This document shows positions 24,094 to 35,500 of a stretch of DNA of 64,000 nt, in pieces. The stretch is from Antedon bifida. Taxonomy: Eukaryota; Echinodermata; Crinoidea; Comatulida; Antedonidae. Under the pieces are notes generated by a model, which saw only the letters and a program-made list of their open reading frames with translations, was not told where the DNA came from and did not search any database. A program made the translations under genes and the position numbers. The stretch lies in assembly GCA_963402885.1 (NCBI GenBank), contig OY727093.1:23745409-23809408 (forward strand). Reading direction: 5' to 3'. Position 1 is the first letter of the stretch, and each line of letters begins with the position of its first letter.

Positions 24094-24800
24094 AGTCGCG
24101 TGGACGCGACTCTATAGTTCACTATGTCGGTCGGTCTGTCTGTCTGTCTGTCGGTATCTCTATGCGTTTTATCGCTTTTCTGTACTTTTTGAACTGTTTT
24201 GATGTTAACATGTGGGCATTTACGTGAAATTGTTCACCTCCTATTGTGAATGACGTTAGAGTTGCGCAACGTAATTTACGCGCGATTTAACGATTTTCTT
24301 GTATTTAACATAGGTCAAAAACCAAATAACATTTTAAATTGAAACTTTGCAAAAGTTTAATTTATATCAGGCGCTAACTTTCTGTTGAAAAAAAAATGTG
24401 TGTTTTACACAAAGTTACGCGCGCACGCGCATTTAAAATTTAAAAATGCGCAAAATTATTTTTTAATCAACTTTCTACGCGTTTCTTGTCATTTTGAGCA
24501 TGTCAAAAATTCCCATACGCGCGCAAATGTTTACGCGCGCGGTGCGCACGTAGCGTTAAATACATACTTTTTTCGCGTGATTTATGTTTTTGCAGCCTTT
24601 TATAATAATTTTACCAACTTTTAAACAATTTCGACTTAAAATTACGTCATATGAGCACGTCGAATTGGATAATTTGCGCACGTTTTTTATGAAAAAGTTC
24701 AAAAATTCGTCAAAATTATGCCTTTTTAGTCGCGTGGACGCGACTCTATAGTTCACTATGTCGGTCGGTCTGTCTGTCGGTCTGTCTGTCGGTCCGGTAT
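24094..24800. repeat. Pair of direct repeats with AGTCGCGTGGACGCGACT hairpin and CpG-rich interior
   Basis: The block TTTTTAGTCGCGTGGACGCG plus TCTATAGTTCACTATGTCGG occurs at 24089 and again at 24723, each followed by a GTCTGTCTGTCGG run. The interior (24240-24560) is full of CGCGCG words. Related blocks without the full hairpin are at 2905, 3412, 6245, 6735 and 55382 (AGTCGCGTGCAAACGCGACT). It looks like a mobile or recombining repeat, not coding. Confidence 0.6.
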
Positions 24801-24845
24801 CTGATAGAGAGAGAGAGATTATTAAGGGGTTAATTAGTTTTTTAT

Positions 24846-24914
24846 GTTTAGAAACGAGTTTTTAATATTTAGAATTGAGTTTTTAATATTTAGAAACGAG
24901 TTTTTAATATTTAG
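24846..24914. repeat. Three 21-bp tandem units
   Basis: Unit ATTTAGAAACGAGTTTTTAAT repeated three times with one variant. Confidence 0.8.
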
Positions 24915-25140
24915 GTACAAGATTGTGGACCATCTTCGATCTGGTCTTCAGTGTATTAGCTCCATCATTCTTCTCGGTTGGATCGTCTTTCAAGAAGGTC
25001 CAGCTCACAACGCTTTCTATCTCCCATCCACTCTCAATGCAATCGATAGCAAACAGAAGTTTGTCGTCCGACGATACATTTATTTGGTTTCTCGTCGGTT
25101 TTATGACGGTCCCGTGAGTCTCCTTTTGTTGCTCCGACAT
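24904..25140 (-). pseudogene. GC-richer coding island C, 78-codon frame, unknown protein
   Basis: Begins at ATG 25138-25140 with MSEQQKETHGTVIKP and is charged and soluble in character (IDCIESGWEIES). It stops at the edge of the 21-bp repeat. Composition is above its neighbours. No family is recognised. It may belong with islands A, B and D. Confidence 0.35.
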
Positions 25141-25199
25141 AAAGTGCTTTATACTTTATTTGCAACATAATAGTTGTGCGATTTCCAACTTAGATGTTC

Positions 25200-25515
25200 G
25201 TTTACAATTATACTTAAGAATAGAGTTTTAGATTTTTTGTTTATGTTTTATGCCCATTCAAAATAGCTTTTAAATTTGATATATTAACTTTCTTTTGGAG
25301 TGGATGAAATAATTCGTTTTTTTGATGTTTATTAAAAGTCCATTTGCACCAAGAACCAATTGTTTTTAACTCATTATTTACAGTAGTGTAAAAAATATCT
25401 ATATTATCATGCGAGAAAAATAATGTTGTATCGTCGGCGAAGGACACAACTTGTAGAGTGTCACTATACGACTCAAGTCATTTACATATAGTAAGAACAA
25501 TAACGGACCCAGAAC
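25200..25515 (-). mobile_element. LINE RT palm fragment
   Basis: The minus-strand frame contains SFADDTTLFFSHDNI and, further on, KKVNISNLKAILNGHK. Upstream in the same direction are LGPLLFL-like and YVND words just outside the ATG. This is the FADD box of a CR1/Jockey-type RT. Confidence 0.75.
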
Positions 25516-25519
25516 TGAA

Positions 25520-26506
25520 CGCTTACATTTACGTGTGAGCCGGTGTCGTGTTCAACGACGCCAATCATGCGTGTTCCGACTACACTCGCAATATGGGGCT
25601 CGTTTTTGTGGCTCGAGAGAGCCCCATGCACTTCGGTGATCAGTTCTCGTTCAACTACTATCATGTCACGCCGATTCACGGAGAGTCATTCCAAGTGTAC
25701 TACTGGGCTTTGTCAGACGATCCGCGCACCCGACGGCGATGACGTCATTTCCTAGGGCATCGAACTGGGAAACGGCAAGATTCGGCAGCTGGTTCGACTG
25801 GGAAGCGATTCGACGTTGTTGACGAGGAGGACTTGCGCCGAAGACAGATTGGTGTACCGTTTAAACACCCATCATCGATACGATCTGCCCTTGCCTTGTT
25901 CTCTCCGAGTGAAATTCACGGCTCACATCATCACCGTGACGAAAGACATGGATTTGATCGCTCGGCAATTGAACCGAAATTCAGTGACATGTGCAGCAAA
26001 GAGTGGACAAAGTTTGAAATTTACGACCTGAACGACCCATCTGCTTCTTCCTCCTTCTCACCGTCGTCTTCGAACTTGCCGGATAGTAACGACGAGTTAA
26101 ACGTGCGACTCGTCAATTTTTACGAGTACTGGAAACTGCCAGAGACAACGGCAGCCCACAACAGCAGCGACGTGCTATACTCTTTGGGCGTGCCTAGGTT
26201 CGCCGACGTTAAATGGAAGGTGAACGGAGAAAGGTTGTGGTTGGTTCGGGCCGGATGCGATGATGACTGCGACTTACCGTGTACACGTACGACAACTATC
26301 GAGTGATCCTGCTGCCTGTGGCCGAAGGAGCGATACGCATTTCTGCCACGTTCAAACACGAGTTAAATAGACAAGACTATCGCCATGCCGTCTCAGAGAT
26401 GGTACGTACCGTATATCACGTTTCCCGAGCAGACTATTTTCGACAGACCTTACCATTTCGGTCGATCCAAGCACGAAAGTGCGTATTACTTGCCACAACA
26501 AAATAG
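25520..26506 (+). pseudogene. GC-richer coding island D, frameshifted ~320-residue protein of unknown family
   Basis: Two stretches share a frame: about 25548-25742 (MGLVFVARESPMHFGDQFSF, then YYWALSDDP) and 25833-26306 (EWTKFEIYDLNDP, then VRLVNFYEYWKLPE). A TGA separates them. A frame change near 26275 leads into VYTYDNYRVILLPVAEGAIR, and a further one near 26385 into RWYVPYITFPEQTIFD. It is unlike the AT-rich flanks in base use and has no introns that I can see. It could be a decayed foreign or viral-type gene, or a host retrogene; I cannot tell. Confidence 0.5.
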
Positions 26507-28912
26507 CAAAAATAGTTTGGATTTTTTTCAAAATGAAGACGACACTTACATATGTTTATATTTGTGTTTAATACATTCTTATACAAAATACTTTGGTGGT
26601 TAAAGAGATAATTGAAAAAGTTTTCAAATGGCAGCCACTTTGATTTTAAGAATATTAGTTAAAATAGACAAATCAGAATAGATTTTGGATACTAATATAA
26701 TATACATACGCATACTATATATGTTGGTATGTTTAAAAGAAAATATTTTTTGGACTGAAAAAGCTATACCACCTATATATGTATAACACAAATAACACGA
26801 GAAAATGTAAATTTCAACCATTTATCTAGAAACACTACACAAAAATTACATGATTCCCCACGATAATTAAAAAGGAAACATTCAAGATCACTCATTCAAT
26901 CAACTATTCCTGCATCGGGGTTGCTTTTAAAGCGTTACCATCGGAGTTATAGCCCTATCAAAAAAATAAAAAATACACATGTATGAAATTCATGAAAACA
27001 CCACTAAGAAAAATAATGTTTAATGTTTAAACGATTAAGGGTTGGACTTTTTGTCCTATTTCCTGCTGTACCCAACTTTATTTTGACTAGGATTTATAAA
27101 TATGATATGAATTTTAAGTCGGTTAGCTTCTGTAATGTAATGTGTAAATATTTATGTAGGTGCCTTTTTGTTGTGTTTGTTATTAACAGGCTTTCCGAAG
27201 CGAGCGTACGCGCTGGTGGGTAATACATTAAACATAAATAAACTCAGGCATTTCTTATTCGAACTATTGATCAAATAACATATCTTTATTTAGCATGTTT
27301 ATAACTAACAAATTCAATTCCATTGCAATACAAAGCGAATCACTTTTTAGGGGTTTTAAAAGTACCCTCTATAAGCAATCAGTGAGATAATTTAAATTCA
27401 ATTTTAATCATTCACATGAGATGAAAATATTTGTTTGAGTAAATGTACAGTATAGCATCTATTCCACGGTGTGTATGCTTTATTCTAAGTTCTGAAGAAA
27501 GTTTAGAATCATGCCGATTCATACTTTCATTTACATACCAACATCTTATCCTGGCTTCACGATTATACCCAATTTAACTGCTACTTTTTCCTAATTCAAA
27601 TAGGCCTAATGGATACTTTTCACAAAATATTTTTTTTTAGACAAAAATGCATCTATATATAAATTATGCTTACAAACACTTTCATAGAATGTCTTATGTG
27701 CGTACTCCATATTTCAACTTTCATTATAATAAAATTGAAAATATGAAGCACATCTAATGAAGCACGGTATTTTTGGACGATTTAACAATTTGGGTAAACA
27801 CAAAAAGAAAAACAAAAAAAAATAAATTGCAATAATATGTAACGAACCTCCATAATAATTGTAGCAGTAAACAACTTAAAATTAAATTCTTAAGTGACAT
27901 GTTATAATAAGTGTATTTTGGCAAAGCAAAGCTACCGCTCCCCCACATTTTACTTTTCAATAATGTTGAAATTCTAGGAGTCAAATTTATGGGACCCTGG
28001 TTTTGATAATGATTATAACATGGTATTATTGTATAAAAGCTAAAAAGCGTTCAATATGCTTATCCACTTTGGAACTCGGAAAGTAATATTCCTTAAAACC
28101 CGAAAGGCAATAATACATCTTAGGCAATGCTTATTTTTCTTATTCGGCTTAAAATTCGTGTAGAAATAAATTATACCAAGATTGTACTGTTAAAGCTTCC
28201 AAATATAACTGTATAGTTACTGGTTTTCTAAAATTTGTAAAAAAATTAAAAATATATGAAAGAAGCTTTTCTCCTGAAAGCATAAAAGTACCTCATTATA
28301 TATTCATCATACTGCTATCTGATTGGTCAATTGAGTTGAGACCTTTTGTCAGATTATTTCTATGGGTGTTTGTAGATACTTAGCTTTAATTGAATTACAT
28401 AATGTCCTTATTTCTTATGCCTATAATTTCTAAACTCCTTCAAATAGCACGATCAATAATCTACCATAATTAATTTGCAGAACAATTTGTTTTGCGTGAA
28501 AAATATGAGCTTGGCAAACATTTTAAAACACGAACATTTTTATTTTTTTAAATAACATTTTCTACCCGAATCTGCAGCCGTCACTAGATAGAGTATATCT
28601 GACTTTCGCAAGTCATCCTATAGTGTCATTCTTTAAAAATGTAACTTATAATGTTTTGTATGTATTTGCATTATTTTTTATAGACCTGACTACGACAGGA
28701 ATTTAAATTATTTAGTAGATCCCAAACATAATGCCATAATATACCTTTTAATTGTGTAAATCTATAACCATGTGTTGAAACCAACAACATTTTATTTAAA
28801 TGATGATTCAATTGATTTGTATAAACATAAACAGTAAATTGTATTACCATACATTTTTTTCAATTCCAAAATAATAATTGTAACCGGTTTACAGTAGTAG
28901 CTTCTAACTGTT
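26507..28912. other. Intergenic DNA downstream of gene 2
   Basis: AT-rich, no supported gene. Short frames at 26624-26821, 27023-27223 and 27754-27984 have no domain and look random. Confidence 0.5.
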
Positions 28913-29046
28913 TTATTCAGGATTGACTTTATTAGGTTTAGATAGTAATCCAGCTACGGCACAGATACATCCGATGACGAAGGCAAGGACCAGTGCGCCC
29001 GTAGAAACCATCAGAATCATAACTGACGTCGTGAATGGACTGTCAT
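28913..29046 (-). CDS. Gene 2 exon 4: transmembrane helix and tail
   Basis: Acceptor TTTTTAATAG ends at 29047; TAA stop lies at 28913-28915. It codes a helix (TSVMILMVSTGALVLAFVIG), then CICAVAGLL and a short basic tail SKPNKVNPE. The G-C-I-C-x-V-A-G pattern is shared with genes 1 and 3. The exon was too short to stand out by length; it was found by the shared phase and motif. Confidence 0.72.
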
Positions 29047-32000
29047 CTATTAAAAAGTAAATTGTTACATTATATAAACAATTAATGCATTTAATTAAAC
29101 GAAATTAGCCAAGGCCTACATTTGATTCACATTGATTAAAACAGTAACATTTGAATTTCAATAATATTATATTAAATATTATATTCATATGGATTTACAG
29201 GCCCGTAGCCAGAATGCATCAGAGGGGGGTTTTCTTGACACCAATTATTTTACGAAGCTTTGGCTCTCAGAGCAATTTCGGTTGTTTTAATCACCTTACA
29301 GAGACATTTTTTACCTACTAAAATCTGAGTTATGCAGAGAAATTATATAGTACGTCACTACAGTATTCTATAATTGATAATTAATTGCACGATTTTAGAA
29401 GTGGGGCCTTTGTTCGTCAAGGGGAGGTTAGCTGGTAAAAGGGGGGTTCGCGCAAAAAGTGGAGGGGGTGGGGGGTGGTTCGCCCGACACGCGAAAGTAA
29501 AATGACGAACACAAAAAGAGGCGAATCATTTCTCATTAAGAGGTTTGGTGAGGAAAGGAATCGCAGGTTTGGCATATTGTTCAGTTCGCGCGCGTGGAGC
29601 TAATATACTGTTCGTAGATAAGCGATGCAGGAACAAGAATTATTCATTAGTTATATTCGGCTACCTTATTGAATATATGCATTAGGTGAGACGTAAGTCT
29701 GTGTAGCCGAATTGTTTAGACAATGGGCTTTGTATGTCAATGTATGGTTTTATACTTTATAGTGTACTGAGAGATTATTTAGAAACTTAAGTAATATGTT
29801 AAGTAATATGGAAGTAGTAGGCTTTCTTTCAATTCTTTCGATTTTCTAATATCCATACCATGGATACAAGAATTAATAGGGAACCATTTTTTAATGTATT
29901 TGAACTGACCCATCGCGTCGCGATTTACAATAATCTGATTCTCCTCGTATCAAGAATCTGGAGATTATTACTTTTAAAGTGCATCCAAATTACGTAACAT
30001 AAATGCTTTTAGGTAAAAAGCAAATACAGAAGAACATTTCAAGAAATGTAGAAGCGAGTTTTTAGCCTATGCTTAACACGTACTCCCTGCAATACGTTTG
30101 TTACTTCCAAGAGCATCGCTTGTCCATCTTTCGATGTCAGTTTATCGAGGAAAAAATTCAGGATAAACGTATAGAGCAGAGTTAGTTCTGCAAACTTTTT
30201 ATCTCGCGGCCCAAAATCATCTTCCCGTGGCCTACTCATAAGAGACCCCTGTGGCCGTAATCATACTTAAGTGAGATATTTCCGTTAAATCCTAAGAATT
30301 TCCCTTTTATCAAGAAAAAAATTAAGGGTTTCACAAAGTGTTTAGAGTTAAGTGAAACCCTTAACTTGGCCTATTTTCTCCTTAACCTTTAAGGGTGCTC
30401 AGAGGTCCCTTAAAAGTTTCCTTAACTATTCAGACCTTGGTTGTGCTGATTCTGTATGTGCGAGTGCTATGCCTACATGTAGATAGCCCCAGTCTAGGAT
30501 AGATAGAAATTCTAGGCCCCCCTGTCGGTCTGCTTAGTAACCAGCTTAGGATTTCTATTTTTGGTTTGTTAGTAGCATCTGACCTATTTTTCTTGATCCT
30601 CACCAAACAAATTAATCTAGGCCTATATATTCATTTATTTGTTTTTGTTTTGACTGCCATTATTTTCGTGGAAGATGCCTGCTTATTTATTTGTAATAGA
30701 AATACAGTCTAGTACTAGTAGGCTCTATGTAGAGATGCTAAGGCCCATGTTGGTCTGCCCAATAACCAGCCTAGGATTCATATGCCTCAATACAAACAGT
30801 TAAGTTAGTAGCATCTATACCTATTTTCTTGATCCTCATCATACAATTAGTCTAAGCATATTCATTTATTTGTGTTTGTTTTGTTTATTTTCTTTTTATT
30901 GATCATCACACACTTTCTTCATCCTCCCCCTTACCCCCTCACTCTTTTTTTTAAATATGCAAATTAGTTTTTAGAGAGGAAAGTGATTGAACCATATAGA
31001 AATTAAATCTTCTGTGTTTGGACAACTCATGAATATTTATGATTATTTTTATTTTTTTTTGTTTTAACCTTAATTTAAGTGTTTTCCTTAGGAAGTGAAT
31101 TCCTTAACCCATTTGTGAATGCCACTTAAGTGTTTCCATTTGTTAAGGGAATTCTTAAATGTTAAGGGTAAGTTAGTCTAAGTGAGATTGGTGAATACAG
31201 CCACAGGTCCCCGGAAATTACATTGTAATTTTGTTTTTAGAAGGTAAAAATTGCGCTGATGATCTGGACAAAATCAGCGCAGCCCTGGGGTTTTCCCTTT
31301 TATAATTGTACATTACATTGCGGCGATCTAAACTTTAGCCACACAATTATACAAGAGCTAGATCCCTGGAAATTGCATTTTATTTATTTTTTTGTCGGAA
31401 CGTCGGTATAGAGTATGTATAATTTCCCCCATGTAATCATTAAAACTATTTCAGCAAATTGACGCATTCGTAATTTGACCACAAATCAAATATATGATTG
31501 AGGACGTGTAGCAACATTTATAAGTAATGTATAATGTATTTGTTATGTTGTTTTGATTTATTAAAATAAATGCGAGGATGGACAGGTTACCTTCACTATT
31601 TACTGAGTCAGATGTTGTGTCCGCAATACCAGTGTACACATCACTCGCATCACTCCTGCTTTGTCCTAGTACATTACTTTCCGTCTGATAGTCATCATGT
31701 CTTGTTGTAAGTTCAGCCATCTTAGTACTGCTATCGTGAACTGCAGTGCTTGCAGTGGTACCATTAGTCAAGTAATCAGCACCAGTCACCTCGTTACCAG
31801 TAATATGATTACCAACGTCATCTGTGCTGTTGCCACTATCTCCACCTCCACCCTGACGTGTCCACGCACGTGGGTCTGGCTTAGTGAGTGTACCATCACA
31901 ATCATTCCACCAACAATTTTCACACTTGTCGTTCGTGCAGTTACAGCCATGAGATGTGTTTGGCTGCATAGTAGGCATATCGATTGAGCAGTTGCAGTAC

Positions 32001-33471
32001 CAAGTGCAATTCGGAGTTTCAAGATTTTCGGTCGACGATTGTAGGCCTACCATTGTTTCGGTACCGTTGTTACTGACATTACCGGTACTGCTTTCAGTTC
32101 CGTCAATTTTGTTACCGTTATTGCCGCGACCATTGTTTCCGTTACCATTATTACCGTTGTTATTGCCGTTACCAACGCCATTGTTACTTTCTGTGTAACT
32201 GTCATACATTGTGACTTCATCGCTAGTATAAACATCATATTCTGGAAAACCAAGAAAAATTTACGTTTAACTATGATTGATTGAGTAAATGGCCGCGATT
32301 TTTATTGGCGTATGATCGATCAAAATAATGTTTACAGCAAATGATGTATCGCACGTCACAAAATTAGTCCCCAAAGGACCGTGAATTACTTAACTAAACT
32401 TCACCACATACTAATATTATACCCATAAGCACATGTACCACAATAATGGACATAAAAACGCGTTAATAAATTACTATTCGTGCATGGAAAGTGACATTTC
32501 TTGCTACTAATCAACCTGCAAATCAATTTGATCGTTTAAAAAGAACTGATGGGGTACGATTATTTAAAGTTTCACGAATAAGGACAGGCGTCTTAGTCTA
32601 GGTTGTAGCGGTGATTGTATTTATAAAAACAGATAAACATTTTGGCACACATGGCGTGTTATACGTATAAATCATTAACAACATAAAAGAAGACAATAAC
32701 TAGAGACTTGGGGCAAGTTTAACATTTTCGTTTTCTTACCTATTGTACACTGAAGTATGTCGTTAACATCATATATGAAGTACCTGCTCATGAAATTGGG
32801 AACGATGTCATACGATAAGATTGTTAAATTGCTGTCTGTAATATCCAGTGACGTGTTGCTAATTGCAAACGTCAACGTCAACGGCGTAACTATGTTTAAG
32901 GACATTGACGCTGTGTTAGTATTGCCATGTGAAAAAGTTACATCTTCTCCAACCGTTATGTTAATACTATCATTCATATGTGTTGAGAAGTTTTCATTAG
33001 CTGTAAAATAACACCTCGATGGCAAATTCATAAAAGTAAGTGTTATCTTTGTGAAGTTGATCAATGAGACGAAACTGAGGTTTTTTCTTTCTACTCCTTC
33101 ACAATCTGTACAACAATTTTAAAAAGAGGAAAAAAAATCGATCAGTTTTCGGACTATTATTACGTCAGTCTGTCATCATTCAGTTACTCAGTGACTGTGG
33201 TTAGTCAGTTGGTCCATCAGTTGGTATTTATTTTAAGCTGTATACTATTATAGGTAATTCAAGAACTTTTCACCTATAAATTGGTCAGTTGGTTAGTTAG
33301 TTTTGATTGGCCAATCAAACAGTCTAGTTGAGAGGAGGACGATCGTTAATTTTATTATTTTTATTTATTTTATTTTATTTTTTACTTACCCATGTCATAT
33401 TGTAACGGCGCTGATCGACAAAAACTAACAAGTGTAACCGGTATCATGTATAGTGCAATCTTCATTTTCAT
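28913..33471 (-). CDS. Gene 2: paralogue with one domain, Cys-rich stalk and TM; four exons
   Basis: Four exons join in frame: 33390-33471, 32740-33105, 31591-32241 and 28913-29046. All introns are phase 1 with GT-AG ends, and the total is 1233 nt (410 residues plus stop). Layout: signal peptide, one ~122-residue domain (28-149), a 217-residue stalk (150-366), and a membrane helix with short tail. The order matches gene 1 with two fewer domain copies. The last intron (29047-31590) holds a TIR transposon. A possible polyadenylation signal (AATAAA on the minus strand) lies at 28791-28796. Function is unknown. Confidence 0.7.
29199..29480. mobile_element. Dispersed repeat starting CAGGCCCGTAGCCAGA with G-rich runs
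   Basis: In gene 2 last intron. The left end reads CAGGCCCGTAGCCAGAATGC followed by GAGGGGGG; the right half holds GGGGCC, GGGGGGTTCGCGC and GGAGGGGGTGGGGGG. It resembles a dispersed element type seen in many marine invertebrate genomes, from general knowledge. The matching right terminus is not clear. Confidence 0.45.
30039..30239 (-). pseudogene. Short basic frame beside the TIR element, unknown
   Basis: A 66-codon minus-strand frame begins MSRPREDDFGPRDKKFAEL and ends just before the TIR element start. It is Lys/Arg-rich and could be the DNA-binding start of a transposon protein. No second exon or motif is visible. Low support. Confidence 0.25.
30247..31206. mobile_element. ~950-bp TIR DNA transposon, non-autonomous
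   Basis: Left end CCTGTGGCCGTAATCATACT and right end, read inverted, CCTGTGGCTGTATTCACC are similar; both continue with CTTAAGTGAGA / CTCACTTAG-like words. The arms hold many AACCCTTAA and TTAAGGG words. Inside, 30540-30660 and 30770-30890 are a diverged tandem duplicate (TAGTAGCATCT...TTCTTGATCCTCA). There is no transposase frame. Confidence 0.55.
31207..31590. other. Remaining part of gene 2 last intron
   Basis: Contains two short GGTCCCCGGAAATT / ATCCCTGGAAATTG segments related to the repeats at 51170-51440. Nothing else is identifiable. Confidence 0.4.
31591..32241 (-). CDS. Gene 2 exon 3: stalk with Asn/Gly repeats and a Cys cluster
   Basis: The exon is 651 nt, phase 1 at both ends (AG at 32242-32243; donor GTAACC at 31585-31590). 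It opens with EYDVYTSDEVTMYDSY. Next comes a low-complexity NG/GN run from trinucleotide-like DNA (about 32090-32190). A Cys cluster follows at roughly 31905-32010, with motifs CTWYCNC and GCNCTNDKCENCWWNDC: eight Cys in about 40 residues. The rest is Ser/Thr/Asp-rich with sequons. The cluster could be a small disulphide knot or a metal site. Gene 1 has no counterpart. Confidence 0.68.
32740..33105 (-). CDS. Gene 2 exon 2: divergent domain copy
   Basis: The exon is 366 nt (122 codons), phase 1 at both ends, acceptor AG at 33106-33107 and donor GTAAGAAAA ending at 32731. It starts with Asp-Cys and ends YFIYDVNDILQCTIG, matching the first Cys and the C-x-I-G end of gene 1 copies. The FQD core has become IYD. 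It has an extra Cys in SRCYF and many N-x-S/T sites. The middle is much diverged from gene 1, so homology rests mainly on exon shape, ends and hydrophobic pattern. Confidence 0.62.
33390..33471 (-). CDS. Gene 2 exon 1: signal peptide
   Basis: ATG at 33469-33471 opens MKMKIALYMIPVTLVSFC, a clear signal-peptide shape, followed by RSAPLQYDM and a GTAAGT donor (33384-33389). It ends in phase 1. A cleavage site near Cys-Arg-Ser-Ala is likely. A second ATG two codons in could also serve as the start. Confidence 0.72.
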
Positions 33472-35500
33472 GGTTAAATTAAACTAGAAAGAGTAAAGTA
33501 TATATATATAATAGGAATTAACAATGGACACATTGTTGTATTTACAAACAGGAATGGTCTAGGATGTTTGGTGGCTGGATATTCAACAATATTAAAAACA
33601 AGTGTAGGTACTATGGCTAAAGCTTTGCCAAAACTCAAATACACACAGATCAGATATAAATGATAATATAATTTCACCCTATAGTTATTTATACCGTTTG
33701 AAATTATCTATTTTAATAATGTCATAGCTATTTTAGTAATTTGAATTGTTTCTTTTGTATAAAAATACCAATGGAGACAGAAATTACCAATGCACATTAT
33801 ACATAACTACCGTACATCTCACAAAATTGATTCGCCAACATTAATTAATTAGCTGATTAGATTATTCTCAATAGGTTTTCAGCCACTTTGTTGTTCACTA
33901 TACCAGACACCGTCCATACTTTAGTATTGTTGCTATTGGAGTTACCAAGTGCATATAATTACACATCTATTTCCATGTATAAGCGCATAAGCTTCTTTGT
34001 GATTGACATAAAAGAATATCATTTCTACTTGTTGGCCTTTCATCCTGAAAATCCACGCTCTGTTACTAGCTAATATCATTCTTGTATGCCTCTCTATTCA
34101 TTATAATTCTAATGTCTGAAAACTTTTCAATTCACATTTTTGTTCTCATCCAAACCGATGAATGTGGCTCCAAACACATGGAAGTACAGATTAGTAAACT
34201 GGGACTATCCGTTTCAATCGTGTCACTGCATTTATCAACCCATTTCCAATGTAATGATCAAATACAACAACATGCCGAAATATCTAGGTAACTTGCATAA
34301 ATACTTGCATAGTCACCAAATGTTTGACAGCCATGTTTACTGAATCCTTTAACTCGTGTTTTTAAGTTTTTCTTCAGGAACATCTGTGGGTATTCAGACT
34401 AAAGATAATTCGATTGGGCTATGATCATACTCTATAATATTCACCAACTCCAATGGTTGGTCAGCAGATTTTCTGTCAGCTTTTTTTGTCAATTTTGTTT
34501 TGATATACTTTATCGAAACAGTTGCCTTATAGAAATCCGCAAAGAGCGATGCTTTCTCATTGACTCATGAAGTTCTATTGTTTTCTTTCAATAAGTTGTT
34601 ACATTAGATGTGAACTCTTCCTTATCATCTGTCAGGTCGAAACAATATTGTGTATTCCGTGTGATTCGTGATCAGTCTCACCATGTCATGCAGAACTTAT
34701 CACTGAATTACATTAATCATTTCTTGTTATACCAATGATTTTATTTTGAATCTATCGATCATTCACTCAGTGTTTAAAATATTTGGTTAAGAGGAACCCA
34801 TTTATCACTCTTTCCAACCTTGATAATAGAGTTTTTTAATACAAAGACTCGATACCATTTTCTCTTTCGAGATTTCTTGAAACACAATTTCAACAAAAAC
34901 TTGTATCATTGAAAGATTGAACAACAAAAATGTATCAATAATTACATTATAGACCCCAAAAAAAACTTCTTAACATTAGGTCATATTATGTTTTCGAGAT
35001 TTTTTTAAAACAGACAGAATTTTCAATATTAAGTTATTATAGGTATTAGTAATATTATAGTAAAAAATCAATATTTTGGCACATATGGTAATAATTGACC
35101 TATTTTTCTGACAAACATCGTAACGCTGACTGGTGGACAAAATATAAAAGAAAAATTAACATACTGGGGAAAGTCTATTATAAAACTGTGTGAAATTATG
35201 TGAAAACATCATTTTGAGAAAATGACACTTTTGTATTTCATTTCCAATGTTTTTATGTGTAAAATAAAATGTTTCTCTCATAATTACTAGAATGTGAAAC
35301 ATCAGTTGATCTTCAAAAATAGTTTTTTTGGATAGAACTGTTGATGTAGATGTCCCAAATGTTGAGCTTATTTGATCTTTTGACCACATAAACTGACCTT
35401 AAAACCCGAAATTTAAGATGGCATCCACTCCTATCGTTTTTGTCACCCACAAAGGATACATTCAACATGGTTGCCTGCTATTAACAAAAACTTTTTATAT
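33472..35500. other. Intergenic DNA upstream of gene 2
   Basis: AT-rich. Frames at 33888-34343 and 35156-35389 have no domain or splice context. Gene 2 promoter should lie just above 33471; no clear element is visible. Confidence 0.45.

Noticed and set aside
31697-32198. Plus-strand frames opposite the gene 2 stalk
   Set aside because: Shadows of the low-complexity stalk exon.
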